Source of the DNA: Acidobacteriaceae bacterium
Lineage (GTDB): Bacteria; Acidobacteriota; Terriglobia; Terriglobales; Acidobacteriaceae
Reading direction: 5' to 3'
Length of the DNA stretch: 64,000 nucleotides
Assembly: GCA_025360645.1 (NCBI GenBank)
Contig: JANYBT010000054.1
Span: 1-64,000 of the forward strand
A program made the translations under genes and the position numbers. Shown here one piece after another: positions 1 to 8,489 of the stretch. The notes beneath the pieces were generated by a model. The model ran no database searches and was not told where the DNA came from. It was given only the letters and a program-made list of their open reading frames with translations. The stretch's first letter is position 1, and each line of letters starts with the position of its first letter.

Positions 1-51
1 GACAGAAGTGCTGCAACTAAGAATCCGCACCATGGAGAACACGCTGCCGTC

Positions 52-92
52 GGCACCCCACTTCTCGCAAAGAACGCGAGAAATGGGGCACC
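52..92. repeat. Long intergenic hairpin (17-bp stem, 7-nt loop)
   Basis: Arms at 52-68 and 76-92 are reverse complements except for three positions that could form G-U pairs. The loop is 69-75. The stem is GC-rich with a short A/T-containing core. I recall similar stem-loops between genes in Acidobacteria genomes, but this is memory and not a search. There is no T-run after it, so a simple intrinsic terminator is unlikely. Confidence 0.55.
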
Positions 93-106
93 CCTAGTGG
101 TAGAAT

Positions 107-358
107 TTGCAACGTGCCCAGAAAGATGCGGGGCACCCGGCAGAGAGTCTTCTAAAACTTGCGATATTTCTATCTGGCCCAGTATCCGGAATGTCTACGC
201 TCGCAACTGGCGGCAATGTCACTCAGGCAAAGCAGAACGCCAATGCCGTAAGTATAGTCACTGGTGGTGCAGGAATTGCCCGCGACAAAGGGTTTTTGGA
301 AGCTGTGGATTGTGGCCTCCGCTTGATTGGTCTGAGTGGTACCGGATGCCCACAATAA
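107..358 (+). CDS. Doubtful small ORF or gene fragment, function unknown
   Basis: An 83-codon frame that can only start at a TTG (107), because an in-frame TAG lies just upstream at 101-103. The C-terminal two thirds is rich in Gly, Ala and Val and ends in a Cys-containing segment. That composition could be the tail of a larger, now broken protein, for example the variable tail of a large repeat protein, but no motif proves this. No convincing ribosome-binding site was seen. It precedes a better-supported membrane protein gene. It may well be non-coding. Confidence 0.22.
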   Translation: MQRAQKDAGHPAESLLKLAIFLSGPVSGMSTLATGGNVTQAKQNANAVSIVTGGAGIARDKGFLEAVDCGLRLIGLSGTGCPQ

Positions 359-411
359 AAGTATCTTCATAAGCAGGTATCGTGCGGCGGGTTTAGAAGG
401 CTGGAGGACGA

Positions 412-804
412 ATGGCAAAGCCATTGTGGAGTAGTCTCCTATCTATAACGACCTGTTTCACCCTGTTGGCATTTGCGCTAGCCTACGGATTTGCACGAAG
501 CATCATCTCGCCAAGAGCACTCGAAGTTGGATTCTTGGTGCTAATCGGATGTCTTGCTGTTGTGGTCTCGTTCAGGTTCAGCAAGGGTGTGACTGCTTTC
601 AAGAATGAATCTTCTCAATCAGCGAGAAAGGGAAGTTCAATCAGAGTTTTGCAGGTTACTGTCGTAGTATTGCCGCTGATGCTTATCTTCGGATTGTGGC
701 TTACCAGAGGCGACCCGCTGGCTCCACGGCTGGTAGGTGCAGCGATGAATATTGTCGTAACATGTTGGTTCATCTCTCTCCTACGTCGGGCAAATGGGAA
801 TTAG
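412..804 (+). CDS. Small multi-pass membrane protein, function unknown
   Basis: A 130-residue protein with a strong GGAGG ribosome-binding site 5-7 bases before its ATG. Four hydrophobic segments are visible at about residues 10-30, 38-55, 82-100 and 105-123, separated by short charged loops. It has no recognisable catalytic motif and I cannot assign a family. It stands alone: a doubtful fragment lies upstream and about 340 bases without a gene follow. An immunity-like role beside a broken toxin tail is conceivable but unsupported. Confidence 0.6.
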   Translation: MAKPLWSSLLSITTCFTLLAFALAYGFARSIISPRALEVGFLVLIGCLAVVVSFRFSKGVTAFKNESSQSARKGSSIRVLQVTVVVLPLMLIFGLWLTRGDPLAPRLVGAAMNIVVTCWFISLLRRANGN

Positions 805-1148
805 AGTTGTGCTCCGCCATAATTTCCTCTCGCAAACAAGGGTCGCCCTATCCCTTATCTCATGGATGCGGGGTACGGTACATCGGGCACGCGCTGAAGG
901 CTAGAAGTGGCGGTCGAACCACAGCGCCCCGTCTTTTATCTCCACACTCAAACCAATGCATACTCTCAAGACAATATTTCCGCCTGCCAGAATTCTTGTC
1001 AAGCCCTTTTACTTGAGGTGTTCTCCGCACCTCCATCAAAACACACCAAATATATACTTCTAGTCCATAGGACAAAACCTGCCTTCAAAATGGTATAATA
1101 ACTATAAGAATGGAAAAAGAACTGCTGCGCTCCCCGAAAGGGTCGGGC
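805..1148. other. Gene-free stretch, possible stray promoter
   Basis: No frame here has convincing coding character. A perfect TATAAT lies at 1094-1099 on the plus strand with only a weak -35 upstream, and it points into the antisense of the following regulator gene. A short stem (CCCGA/TCGGG) just past the regulator's stop could aid its termination, but the T-run is some 15 bases away. The middle part has low-level coding-like texture and may be gene debris. Confidence 0.4.
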
Positions 1149-1880
1149 CTAGCCGCCTACCGGCAACCATTCTGCAGGACACGTGTTTCCGCTGCTCACC
1201 GCATACAGCACCAGCTCCACCCGCGACGAGATTCCCAGCTTGTCGAACACCCGGAACATATATTTCTTGATCGTGTTCTCGCTCAGGCCGAGTTCGCAGG
1301 CGATGTCTTTGTTGGTCAGTCCTTCGGCCACCAGCGCGACCACTTGCTCTTCCCGCGGCGTGAGCAACTGCGTTCCTTTCGCATTCACCACCCGCATCGT
1401 AGGAGTGTGCGCCACCACGTCCAGCAGGAAGTGCAACTGCTCGTTGTTGATCCAAATCTGGCCGTGATGAACGGTGTGGATGCACTTGCAAAGTGCCCGC
1501 AACGACGACTCGCTGAAATGGAACAGCCCGGTCGCGCCCGCGCGGAAAGCGTTTACCACAAATTCGCGGTCGTAAGTGTCAATCAGCAGGATAAGCGAGA
1601 CCCGCGGGTGCGTCAGGTGAATGCGCCGCAGGATGGCAACCCCGTCCCATCGCCCTGCCAGCCGCTCCTGGCTCAGCAGGACGACATCGACGGGGTGGCC
1701 GGCGATGGCTATCAGAATCGCTTCCGACTCGATGCGGCAGGATTGCACGTTGAATTCCGGCCGCCGCCGCAGCGCGCCCATCAGCAGCTTGGATTGAATG
1801 GGGCCGGAATCCGCCACCAGCACTTCGATAGGACGTTCGCCCTCGGCAAGTGACGCGTCCAAGGTTCTCATCAGAGACAT
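1149..1880 (-). CDS. LuxR/NarL-family regulator with degenerate receiver domain
   Basis: 243 residues. The N-terminal part (about 18-140) has the layout of a response-regulator receiver. However, the phospho-acceptor position reads DVVLLSQERL, with Ser70 where Asp is expected. The conserved Lys after the AGA turn is replaced (AGATGLFHFSE), and only one acidic residue (Asp24) remains in the N-terminal pocket. The C-terminal part (about 170-232) is a typical LuxR helix-turn-helix starting LTPREEQVVALVAEGLTNKDI. It is divergent from the exopolysaccharide operon across 436 bases and probably controls it. Because the receiver lacks key residues, control by ordinary phosphotransfer is unlikely; ligand binding, dimerisation or expression level are alternatives. 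Confidence 0.85.
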   Translation of the reverse strand: MSLMRTLDASLAEGERPIEVLVADSGPIQSKLLMGALRRRPEFNVQSCRIESEAILIAIAGHPVDVVLLSQERLAGRWDGVAILRRIHLTHPRVSLILLIDTYDREFVVNAFRAGATGLFHFSESSLRALCKCIHTVHHGQIWINNEQLHFLLDVVAHTPTMRVVNAKGTQLLTPREEQVVALVAEGLTNKDIACELGLSENTIKKYMFRVFDKLGISSRVELVLYAVSSGNTCPAEWLPVGG

Positions 1881-2316
1881 GATTGATCTATTATGCGCGG
1901 CGACTGAGGGTGATGTCAGGTACGTACGTCACACATGCGGCGCGAGTCGCGTCACATCGGGGGGAGGCGTTTGCTGCGAAAAAACGGGAGAATTTGTGCC
2001 GGCCGAATGTGACTTGCGGTCAGCAGCGAGTGCGCATCTCCACGTGATTCAAGCACTTGGTGACCGGCGTCGGACCCACATTGGAGGAAGGCTGAACAAA
2101 TCCGATGAGGGGAGGGGAACTCGGGGAGAGTCCACCCAGGTAGACAGTTTCTGGTGTGAGTAGTCGCGAAATCAATCGCCTCTAGCAACTTCTGGAGACA
2201 ACACTTTGCATGTCTTGCGTGCTCCGAAGCTCGGCCGTAACGTTGAAACTGAAACATTCCGCAAGTGCAAGCTTGCGAAAGCGGTCGCGACGAGCAGGCG
2301 GTCAGAGCAACAGGAG
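1881..2316. promoter_or_regulatory. Divergent control region between regulator and EPS operon
   Basis: A 436-base stretch separating the minus-strand LuxR-type gene from the plus-strand export gene; it must hold promoters for both. A palindromic GTACGTAC lies at about 1920 inside a wider imperfect inverted sequence (GTGA...TCAC) and could be an operator. Open frames through it have poor protein texture. No clear consensus promoter stands out by eye. Confidence 0.35.
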
Positions 2317-3141
2317 ATGAACGCAATATTACGCACGGTCGTGGTGGTGGCTGCTGGTCTGCTCGTCCAGCAGTCGGTCGTGGTCGCAGCGGGGCAAGAA
2401 GTGGCGCCGGCAGCAGTGGTAAGCAGTCTGGAAAGTCCGAACAGCTCGAACGTTCCATTGCCGGCGGTGGGATCCAAGGGGAATCTGTCCCTGGACACCC
2501 AGACGCCTCTTGACGCTGCGATCACAAAACCCGGCAGAGCGGAAGGCACGGGAGATCCTGCACTCGGAGGGGAGCGCCATCCGCTCTATCGGCTACACAA
2601 GAGCGACGTTCTGGAAGTGAGTTTCACGTTTTCACCCGAGTACGACCAGACTGTCACCATTCAACCCGACGGTCGCATTTCGCTGAAGCACGTAGGCAGC
2701 CTGTTCGTGGAGGGACTGAGCCTGCCGGACCTGACGGATGCGGTGCGTGGCGCCTGCGCGGGGACGTTGCATGACCCCGAGGTCAGTATTGCTCTGAAAG
2801 ATTTTGAGAAACCGTATTTCATCGCGACGGGCGAAGTGGCGCGTCCAGGAAAATACGAGTTGCGCAGCGAAATTACGGTGAACGAGGCGGTGGCCATGGC
2901 GGGCGGCTTCACCAAACAGTCGAAGCACTCGCAAGTGGTGTTGTTCCGGCGCGCGGCGGACGATCTGGTCGAGGCCCGCGTGTTGAACCTGAAGCAGATG
3001 CTGAACCACAGGAACTTGAGCGAAGACATGCACTTGCGGCCCGGCGACCTGGTCTACGTGCCGCAAAGTCAGATCTCAAAGATCCAGCGCTTCATGCCCA
3101 CGTCGAGTATGGGCATGTACATGAGCGGATTGAAGTTCTGA
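2317..3141 (+). CDS. Wza-like polysaccharide export protein (Poly_export + SLBB)
   Basis: 274 residues from the ATG at 2317, chosen because it opens directly with a signal peptide (about residues 1-25, ending near VVAAGQ). The longer frame from 2206 would bury that signal. A low-complexity Ala/Ser/Pro linker follows. Next is the polysaccharide export domain (about 90-170, beginning YRLHKSDVLEVSF) and one SLBB domain (FIATGEVARPGKYELR onward). No lipobox Cys is visible, unlike E. coli Wza, and the protein is shorter, so the outer-membrane channel may be completed differently. It is the first gene of the EPS run, and its stop is followed after one base by the next start. The GGAG before the ATG is unusually close. 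Confidence 0.85.
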   Translation: MNAILRTVVVVAAGLLVQQSVVVAAGQEVAPAAVVSSLESPNSSNVPLPAVGSKGNLSLDTQTPLDAAITKPGRAEGTGDPALGGERHPLYRLHKSDVLEVSFTFSPEYDQTVTIQPDGRISLKHVGSLFVEGLSLPDLTDAVRGACAGTLHDPEVSIALKDFEKPYFIATGEVARPGKYELRSEITVNEAVAMAGGFTKQSKHSQVVLFRRAADDLVEARVLNLKQMLNHRNLSEDMHLRPGDLVYVPQSQISKIQRFMPTSSMGMYMSGLKF

Positions 3142-3142
3142 G

Positions 3143-4651
3143 TTGGCAGTGAGCGACGAGATGTTAGAGGAAAGCCCAATTCGCAGGCAGCTGAGAGCAC
3201 CGCCCTCCCCCACCATGCGCGATGTGCTGGCGGTGGTTTTCCGGCAACGGAGGCTGTTCGCCTGGAGCTTTGCGGTGACGTTTGCGATTGTCCTCCTGTA
3301 CGGGATCATGTCTCCCAACTACGAGGCCCATATGCGGGTGCTGGTGCGCAGAGGGAGACTGGATCCCGTGATGACGGCGGAGGTCAACACGCCGCCGCAG
3401 TTTGCGCGCAGCGAGGTGGGCGAAGAGGAACTGAACTCGGAAGTGGAACTGCTGCGGGATGAACAACTTCTGAAGAACGTGGCGCTTGCGGCAGGAGTCG
3501 TAAAACCGAGTCTGTTCACGCGGCTGCACCTGACGGCGGACGATGCGGAGGGGAACGCGCAACGAGCGGCGCGCACGCTTGCTCAACAAGTGCAGGTGGC
3601 GGCGGTGAAGCGCACCAACCTGATCCAGGTTGCGTACCGGGCGGACAGTCCGGCGGAGGCGGCCCGAGTTTTGCAGGCGCTGATGGCGCAGTACCTGGAA
3701 AAACATGCTGCGGTGCATCGTCCGTCGGGCGAGTCGCGGTTCTTCGATCAGCAGACAGCGCAGTACCAAGAGCGGTTGGCAGCGGCGGAGCGGTCGGTGG
3801 CCAGCTTCACGCGCGAGCGGGGAGTGGTCTCGGCGGCATTGGAGCGGGACATCGCATTGCAGAAGTTGGGAGAGGCGGATGCGGGAGCGCGGCTGGTGCG
3901 GCAGGGGATTGCAAATCAGCAGAAGCGTATCGAAGAACTGGGTCGGCAACTTGCGAAGCTGCCGGAGCGGAGCACCACGGAGGTGCGCACCTCGGACAAC
4001 CCGATCTTGCTGGAAAAGCTAAAAACGAAAGTGCTCGAGCTGCAATTGAAGAGAACCGAACTAGTGACCAAGTTCGAACCGAGCTACCGGCTGGTGCGGC
4101 AGGTGGATGAGCAGATTGCGGAAGCGCGGCAAGCGATCGTGGCGGAGAACCTGACGCCGGTGCGGGAACAGATCACGGCGAAGGACGCGAATTACGAGTG
4201 GGCTAAGGCGGAATTGGCCAGGGCCTTTGTCGATCTGGGCGGACTGCAAGCGCAGGAACTGGCCGCGAATGGTCAGTTAGCTGCGCTGCGGCAGTCCGCC
4301 CGCCAGTTCCAGCAAGACGCGCTGGTGCAGGGGGACCGGACGCGCCAGGCCAAGGCGGAGGAAGACGACTATTTACTGTACCGGCGCAAGCGGGAGGAGG
4401 CGCGGATCGGAGATGCGCTGGACGAACGGGGCATCGTGAACGTGGCAGTAGTGCAGGAACCGGTAGCACCGGCAATTCCGGTCCATTCGTTCCTGGCATT
4501 TTTGCTGGCGGGATTTGGAGCGGCCAGTGTGATGAGCGTGGGGACGGTGTTCGTGGCGGACTACCTGGACCCGGCGCTGCGGACGCCGGAGGAAGTGATC
4601 TACATTCTGGGAGCGCCGCTGCTGGCGTCATTGCCGGAAGATGCAGCGTAG
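3143..4651 (+). CDS. Wzz/GumC-type chain-length determinant protein
   Basis: 502 residues. A transmembrane helix at about 33-55 is followed by a long periplasmic region rich in heptad-like Arg/Glu/Gln/Leu coiled coil (about 185-420). A Pro-rich stretch (EPVAPAIP) and a second helix at about 449-472 follow. This is the polysaccharide co-polymerase architecture, which sets polymer length and links the inner-membrane polymerase to the export channel. There is no cytoplasmic kinase domain after the second helix; a CpsD-like protein comes as the next gene. The start is uncertain: TTG at 3143 almost touches the upstream stop, and GTG 3149 or ATG 3161 are alternatives that do not affect the domains. 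Confidence 0.88.
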   Translation: MAVSDEMLEESPIRRQLRAPPSPTMRDVLAVVFRQRRLFAWSFAVTFAIVLLYGIMSPNYEAHMRVLVRRGRLDPVMTAEVNTPPQFARSEVGEEELNSEVELLRDEQLLKNVALAAGVVKPSLFTRLHLTADDAEGNAQRAARTLAQQVQVAAVKRTNLIQVAYRADSPAEAARVLQALMAQYLEKHAAVHRPSGESRFFDQQTAQYQERLAAAERSVASFTRERGVVSAALERDIALQKLGEADAGARLVRQGIANQQKRIEELGRQLAKLPERSTTEVRTSDNPILLEKLKTKVLELQLKRTELVTKFEPSYRLVRQVDEQIAEARQAIVAENLTPVREQITAKDANYEWAKAELARAFVDLGGLQAQELAANGQLAALRQSARQFQQDALVQGDRTRQAKAEEDDYLLYRRKREEARIGDALDERGIVNVAVVQEPVAPAIPVHSFLAFLLAGFGAASVMSVGTVFVADYLDPALRTPEEVIYILGAPLLASLPEDAA

Positions 4652-4689
4652 CGGAGAAGAGTCGGGGTCTGAAAGCGGAGAGTCTTGAG

Positions 4690-5412
4690 ATGAGTGCGGG
4701 TGTGGATGTTTTGCGAGCGGCGATTCTATCGGATGACGCTGAGCCGCGCCTCGAGGTGCGAAGGGAAGCCGTGGCGCCGCCGACTGCACGGTGGAGCGCG
4801 AGCGAGTTTGAGCGAGAGCAACTGAGAGCGCTGGTGAGGAGAGTATTTTTCCCGGGCTGGCCTCGTCCGGCGAAACAAGTGGTTTTCGCTGGAATCGAAG
4901 ACGGCGAAGACATGGCCGGGACGTGTTTGCAGGTGGCGCAAACCTTGGCGGCGGAAGTTTCCGCGACGGTGGCGCTGGTGCCGGCAACCGCCGAGCCCGG
5001 GGGAGAGCAGAGCCCCTTGGAGTGGAAGAACGAAGTGACGGGGCCACAGAGCAGTCTGCGAATGATTTCTCGGCGGCTTTCCGAGCACGTGTACGAGGTA
5101 CCGGCGCAAGTGCTGGCTGGACAGGACGGAGGAGCTTGCCCCGCGGCGAGGTTGCGAGACCGGATCCACCAACTGCGCCACGACTTTGAATACTGTGTGC
5201 TGTATTCTCCGCCTCTCGGACGGTCGAACCAAGCGGCATTGCTGGGGCAGTTGACGGATGGAGTGGTGCTGGTGCTGCAGGCGCACCAGACGCGACGAGC
5301 GGCGGCCAGCAAAGCGCAGGAAGTTTTGCGAGACGCCAATGCCAAACTAATCGGAGTGGTGCTGAAGGGGAGGCGGTTCCCAATCCCCGAAGGCTTGTAC
5401 CGGCGGTTGTAG
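4690..5412 (+). CDS. CpsD/CapB-like P-loop protein, predicted pseudo-kinase
   Basis: 240 residues with the overall pattern of bacterial tyrosine (BY) kinases that partner chain-length proteins. The end (DGVVLVLQAHQTRRAAASKAQEVL..., then IGVVLKG) matches the family well. All three ATP motifs are lost. The Walker A place reads AGIEDGEDMAGT with no GKS/T, Walker A' reads VALVPAT with no Asp, and Walker B reads YCVLYSPPL where DxPP is usual. The Tyr-rich tail is also missing (only one Tyr near the end). It follows the Wzz-like gene, so a structural or regulatory partner role is more likely than kinase activity. Confidence 0.72.
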   Translation: MSAGVDVLRAAILSDDAEPRLEVRREAVAPPTARWSASEFEREQLRALVRRVFFPGWPRPAKQVVFAGIEDGEDMAGTCLQVAQTLAAEVSATVALVPATAEPGGEQSPLEWKNEVTGPQSSLRMISRRLSEHVYEVPAQVLAGQDGGACPAARLRDRIHQLRHDFEYCVLYSPPLGRSNQAALLGQLTDGVVLVLQAHQTRRAAASKAQEVLRDANAKLIGVVLKGRRFPIPEGLYRRL

Positions 5413-5485
5413 TTTTTCAACAAAATTTGATTCGCAGCAAATCCATTCAATTGTAGTTCGAGTCGATGCGTGGGAGAGGGCAGCA

Positions 5486-7081
5486 ATGTCTTTGCCGGCA
5501 GTTTCGCCATTGCCTAACCAAAGCGTAGCGGTGGAGAGCTATGCGCGAGTGATTCCAGGCTCTGCCGTGAGGGCGGCGGGGCAGAAGAAAGGGCCAGCGC
5601 GAGTGGGGGGTAGGGGGCCTCAAGGCGAAGTACATGATCCGCAGGAATGGATTGAGGCGGCCGAGACGGGCAGCGGCACGGCAGATTATCCGCAGCGGGT
5701 GCAAGCTATTCTGCAGGCGATGCTGCCGCGGCCACGAGCGGAGAGCCGGTGGAACTTGTGGCGTGCGGTGCTAGTGGATGGAGCTGTACTGCTGGCGGGT
5801 TCGTTGGGAACGGCGCGAGTGTTGGGCTTGCATCTGGGGTTTTCGGTGGGATTCGCCACGCTGTACACGATTGTGGCGACGCTGTTGATTTTCAGCGAAG
5901 GAGGCTACGACAGCGACTGCCGCAGCGCGGCGCCGGTGACCAAGTCAGTGATGTGGGCGGCGTTGCTGACGGTGGGTTGCAGTTGGCTGATGACGGATGG
6001 GTCGCCGACGCGGGTGCATACGCTGCGGGCGGCGGCGGCGGGGTCGGCGGGATTGCTGGCGCTACGCTGGTGCACCATGCACCGCGCGTCGATCAGGTTG
6101 CGGTCCGGGTCCGCGCCGGTTCGCAATGTGTTGATCGTGGGTGCGGGACGGGAAGGCAGGAGGATCGCGGAGCATCTGGAGTCGCTGCCGCGATCGGGCT
6201 ATGCGGTGAAGGGCTTTCTGGACGACACGCTGCTGGCCTATCCGGGAGTATTGGGACGGATCGACGATTTGGAACAGGTGGCGCGTGCCCACTTCGTGGA
6301 TGAGGTGATGGTCGCTCTGCCGGGAGAACCCGACCGGTCACGCAGCATAGTGGAGCGGGCGCGCCGGAACCGGCTGGACGTGACGGTGGTCCCGAATCTT
6401 TATGGATCGGCCGCGGGGAAAGTGCAGATCAAGAACCTGGGGAGTGTTCCCATGCTGACGCTTCACCAGGAGGCGCTGCCGGCGGGAGGGCTGTTGGGGA
6501 AGCGTGCCTTCGATGTGGTGGGAGCGCTGGGTGGGCTGGTGGTGGGCTGGCCGTTGATGGTGGCGATCGCACTGCTGATCAAATTGGATTCGCCCGGGCC
6601 GGTCTGCTATGTAGCGGAGCGAGTGGGCGAGAAAGGACGGCGTTTCCGTTTCTACAAGTTCCGCACCATGCGGCAGCACTCGAACGGGCAAAGGGAGGAG
6701 TTGCGAAAAATTAACCAGCGGCAAGGACCGTGTTTCAAGATCGCCGGTGACCCGCGCGTGACCCGTTTGGGAGCGGTGCTGCGCCGCTACAGTCTCGACG
6801 AACTGCCCCAACTCTGGAATGTGCTGCTGGGGGACATGAGCCTGGTGGGACCGCGGCCTCACCCGGTAGATGATTTCGAACGGTATGAGCTGAACCATCT
6901 CCGGCGCCTCGACATGAAGCCGGGTTTGACGGGATTGTGGCAGATCATAGCGAGAAGGAATCCATCGTTCCACATCAACATGGCGCTGGACTTGGAATAC
7001 ATCGAACGCTGGAGTTTCTGGGGCGATTTGCAGATTCTGATGCGGACGGTGCGGGTGGTGCTGGCGGGGGAGGGAAGGTGA
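5486..7081 (+). CDS. Polyprenyl glycosylphosphotransferase (WcaJ/EpsE-like priming enzyme)
   Basis: 531 residues. Hydrophobic segments at about 88-185 form the membrane anchor. A Rossmann-like CoA-binding region (NVLIVGAGREGRRIAEHL) follows at about 213-300. The C-terminal bacterial sugar transferase domain starts GKRAFDVVGALGGLVVGW (about 338) and carries YKFRTM, the DPRVTRLGAVLRR-YSLDELPQ stretch and MSLVGPRPHPV. The enzyme transfers a sugar-1-phosphate, usually glucose-1-P or galactose-1-P, to undecaprenyl phosphate at the inner membrane to start each repeat unit. A GGGAGAGG ribosome-binding site precedes the ATG. It lies 74 bases after the CpsD-like gene, in the same direction. Confidence 0.92.
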   Translation: MSLPAVSPLPNQSVAVESYARVIPGSAVRAAGQKKGPARVGGRGPQGEVHDPQEWIEAAETGSGTADYPQRVQAILQAMLPRPRAESRWNLWRAVLVDGAVLLAGSLGTARVLGLHLGFSVGFATLYTIVATLLIFSEGGYDSDCRSAAPVTKSVMWAALLTVGCSWLMTDGSPTRVHTLRAAAAGSAGLLALRWCTMHRASIRLRSGSAPVRNVLIVGAGREGRRIAEHLESLPRSGYAVKGFLDDTLLAYPGVLGRIDDLEQVARAHFVDEVMVALPGEPDRSRSIVERARRNRLDVTVVPNLYGSAAGKVQIKNLGSVPMLTLHQEALPAGGLLGKRAFDVVGALGGLVVGWPLMVAIALLIKLDSPGPVCYVAERVGEKGRRFRFYKFRTMRQHSNGQREELRKINQRQGPCFKIAGDPRVTRLGAVLRRYSLDELPQLWNVLLGDMSLVGPRPHPVDDFERYELNHLRRLDMKPGLTGLWQIIARRNPSFHINMALDLEYIERWSFWGDLQILMRTVRVVLAGEGR

Positions 7082-7085
7082 GCCG

Positions 7086-8489
7086 ATGCTCTCTGGCGGG
7101 GCAGGAGTAATGCTGGGGAGAAAAATCCTGACCACAGAGCCCGCGCCGGGAGGTGGGCAAGCGGGCTCTTCGAGATTTGTTCCGGGGGACAGGGCGGGCG
7201 AAACATATGGCGGGCTGATAATGCGCGAGCCCTTGTGGGAAGCGACGGCAACGGTAGTACGACCGCTTCGGTTCCTGTTTCTGGCGCCCTCGTGGTTATT
7301 TTTGGCAACGTTGGCAGTGGTGTTGTTCCGCCCGCCGGACTACCCGTTTTATTCCGCGGACCACGTGGTCTTTGTGGCGCTGCTGCTGGCGGCGGGGTTG
7401 AACGTGATGGTGACGCGGCGACAGATACCGCTGGTCAAGGCGATTACTGCGCCAATGCTGTGCCTGCTGGTGCTGGCGGGGGCACGGCTGCTTAGCCAAC
7501 CGTTCGACGCGGAGACGTGGAGTCTGGTGGCGGCAAAGTTCGTGGTACCCTACACGCTGTTTCACCTGGCGATACTGGTGTTTGGCGAGGTGCGGGCTGG
7601 GCGACGGCTGGAGATCTTCGCGGTGGTGGTTCTGGCGTACTTGTGTTTCACGGCGCTCGCGTTTGTGGCGGGTGCAAGGGCGCTAGTTTTTCCTCGTTTC
7701 ATTTTGGATGAGAGTATTGGCATCCACCTGGATCGAGCTCGCGGGCCGTTCCTGCAAGCGGTGGCGAACGGGGTGACGTTGAACTTGCTGGGCCTGGTTG
7801 CGTTGGACTCGTTCGGACGAGGCCGGTTGCGGGGCTGGGGGGGCGCATTGCTTTTGGCGGCACTCCCGGTGGCGATTTTGGCGACGATGACGCGGGCGGT
7901 ATGGCTTTCGTTCGCCGGTTCGGTGGTGGCGGTGTGGTGGCTCAACGACAGTCAGCGGATACGACGAGTGTGCCTGGCGTGGGTGATTGCGGGCGCGATG
8001 GTGGCGGCGGTGGCCCTGAGTTCAGAGACCTTGCGGTCCACATTGCAGGATCGGGCGGTGGAAGAGGGGCCGGTGGAAGTGCGGTTGTCAGTGTACCGCG
8101 CCGCCTGGGAATTGATTCAGGAGCGGCCGCTGGTGGGGTGGGGAATCAACCGGATGCCGCCGGAACTGGCGCGGCGCATGGAGGGGTATCACCTGAAAGC
8201 GTTTTGGCCGCACAACACCTATCTGGAAATTCTGGTCGAGCAAGGCGGGTTGGGATTGGGATTGTATGTGTGGTTGATGGTGGGGGTGTACCGCCTGGGG
8301 CGACCGCGAACGGCCCGCGGCGATGAGTTTCCGGGCGCAGGCTTCCGAAGACTGTGGCCGGTGACGTTGGGGGTGTACTTGTTCAATGCGATGTTTGTGG
8401 TGATGAACTACCAATTCGTGAACGGGTTGGTGTTTACGCTGGCGGGAGTATTGGCGGCGCAGAACCGGCGCGATGAGGAGGCGCGGTAG
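7086..8489 (+). CDS. O-antigen ligase/Wzy-like polymerase
   Basis: 467 residues with about 10-12 hydrophobic segments. The WzyC-type signature lies in a large loop near residues 335-385: YRAAWELIQERPLVGWGIN, then WPHNTYLEILVEQGGLG. It would polymerise lipid-linked repeat units, or ligate finished chains, on the periplasmic face. The ATG at 7086 has a purine-rich site upstream. A second ATG at 7221 begins just before the first membrane segment and may be the true start, since the first 45 residues are hydrophilic. The last base of the stop codon is also the first base of the next gene's GTG. Confidence 0.87.
   Translation: MLSGGAGVMLGRKILTTEPAPGGGQAGSSRFVPGDRAGETYGGLIMREPLWEATATVVRPLRFLFLAPSWLFLATLAVVLFRPPDYPFYSADHVVFVALLLAAGLNVMVTRRQIPLVKAITAPMLCLLVLAGARLLSQPFDAETWSLVAAKFVVPYTLFHLAILVFGEVRAGRRLEIFAVVVLAYLCFTALAFVAGARALVFPRFILDESIGIHLDRARGPFLQAVANGVTLNLLGLVALDSFGRGRLRGWGGALLLAALPVAILATMTRAVWLSFAGSVVAVWWLNDSQRIRRVCLAWVIAGAMVAAVALSSETLRSTLQDRAVEEGPVEVRLSVYRAAWELIQERPLVGWGINRMPPELARRMEGYHLKAFWPHNTYLEILVEQGGLGLGLYVWLMVGVYRLGRPRTARGDEFPGAGFRRLWPVTLGVYLFNAMFVVMNYQFVNGLVFTLAGVLAAQNRRDEEAR

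Noticed and set aside
1110-1853. 247-residue plus-strand ORF with a TATAAT upstream
   Set aside because: It is fully antisense to the LuxR-type regulator, whose protein has clear motifs; the antisense translation is Arg/His/Gln-rich with no motif.
4203-5510. 435-residue minus-strand ORF
   Set aside because: Antisense shadow over the Wzz-like and CpsD-like genes; Ser/Pro/Ala-rich low-complexity translation.
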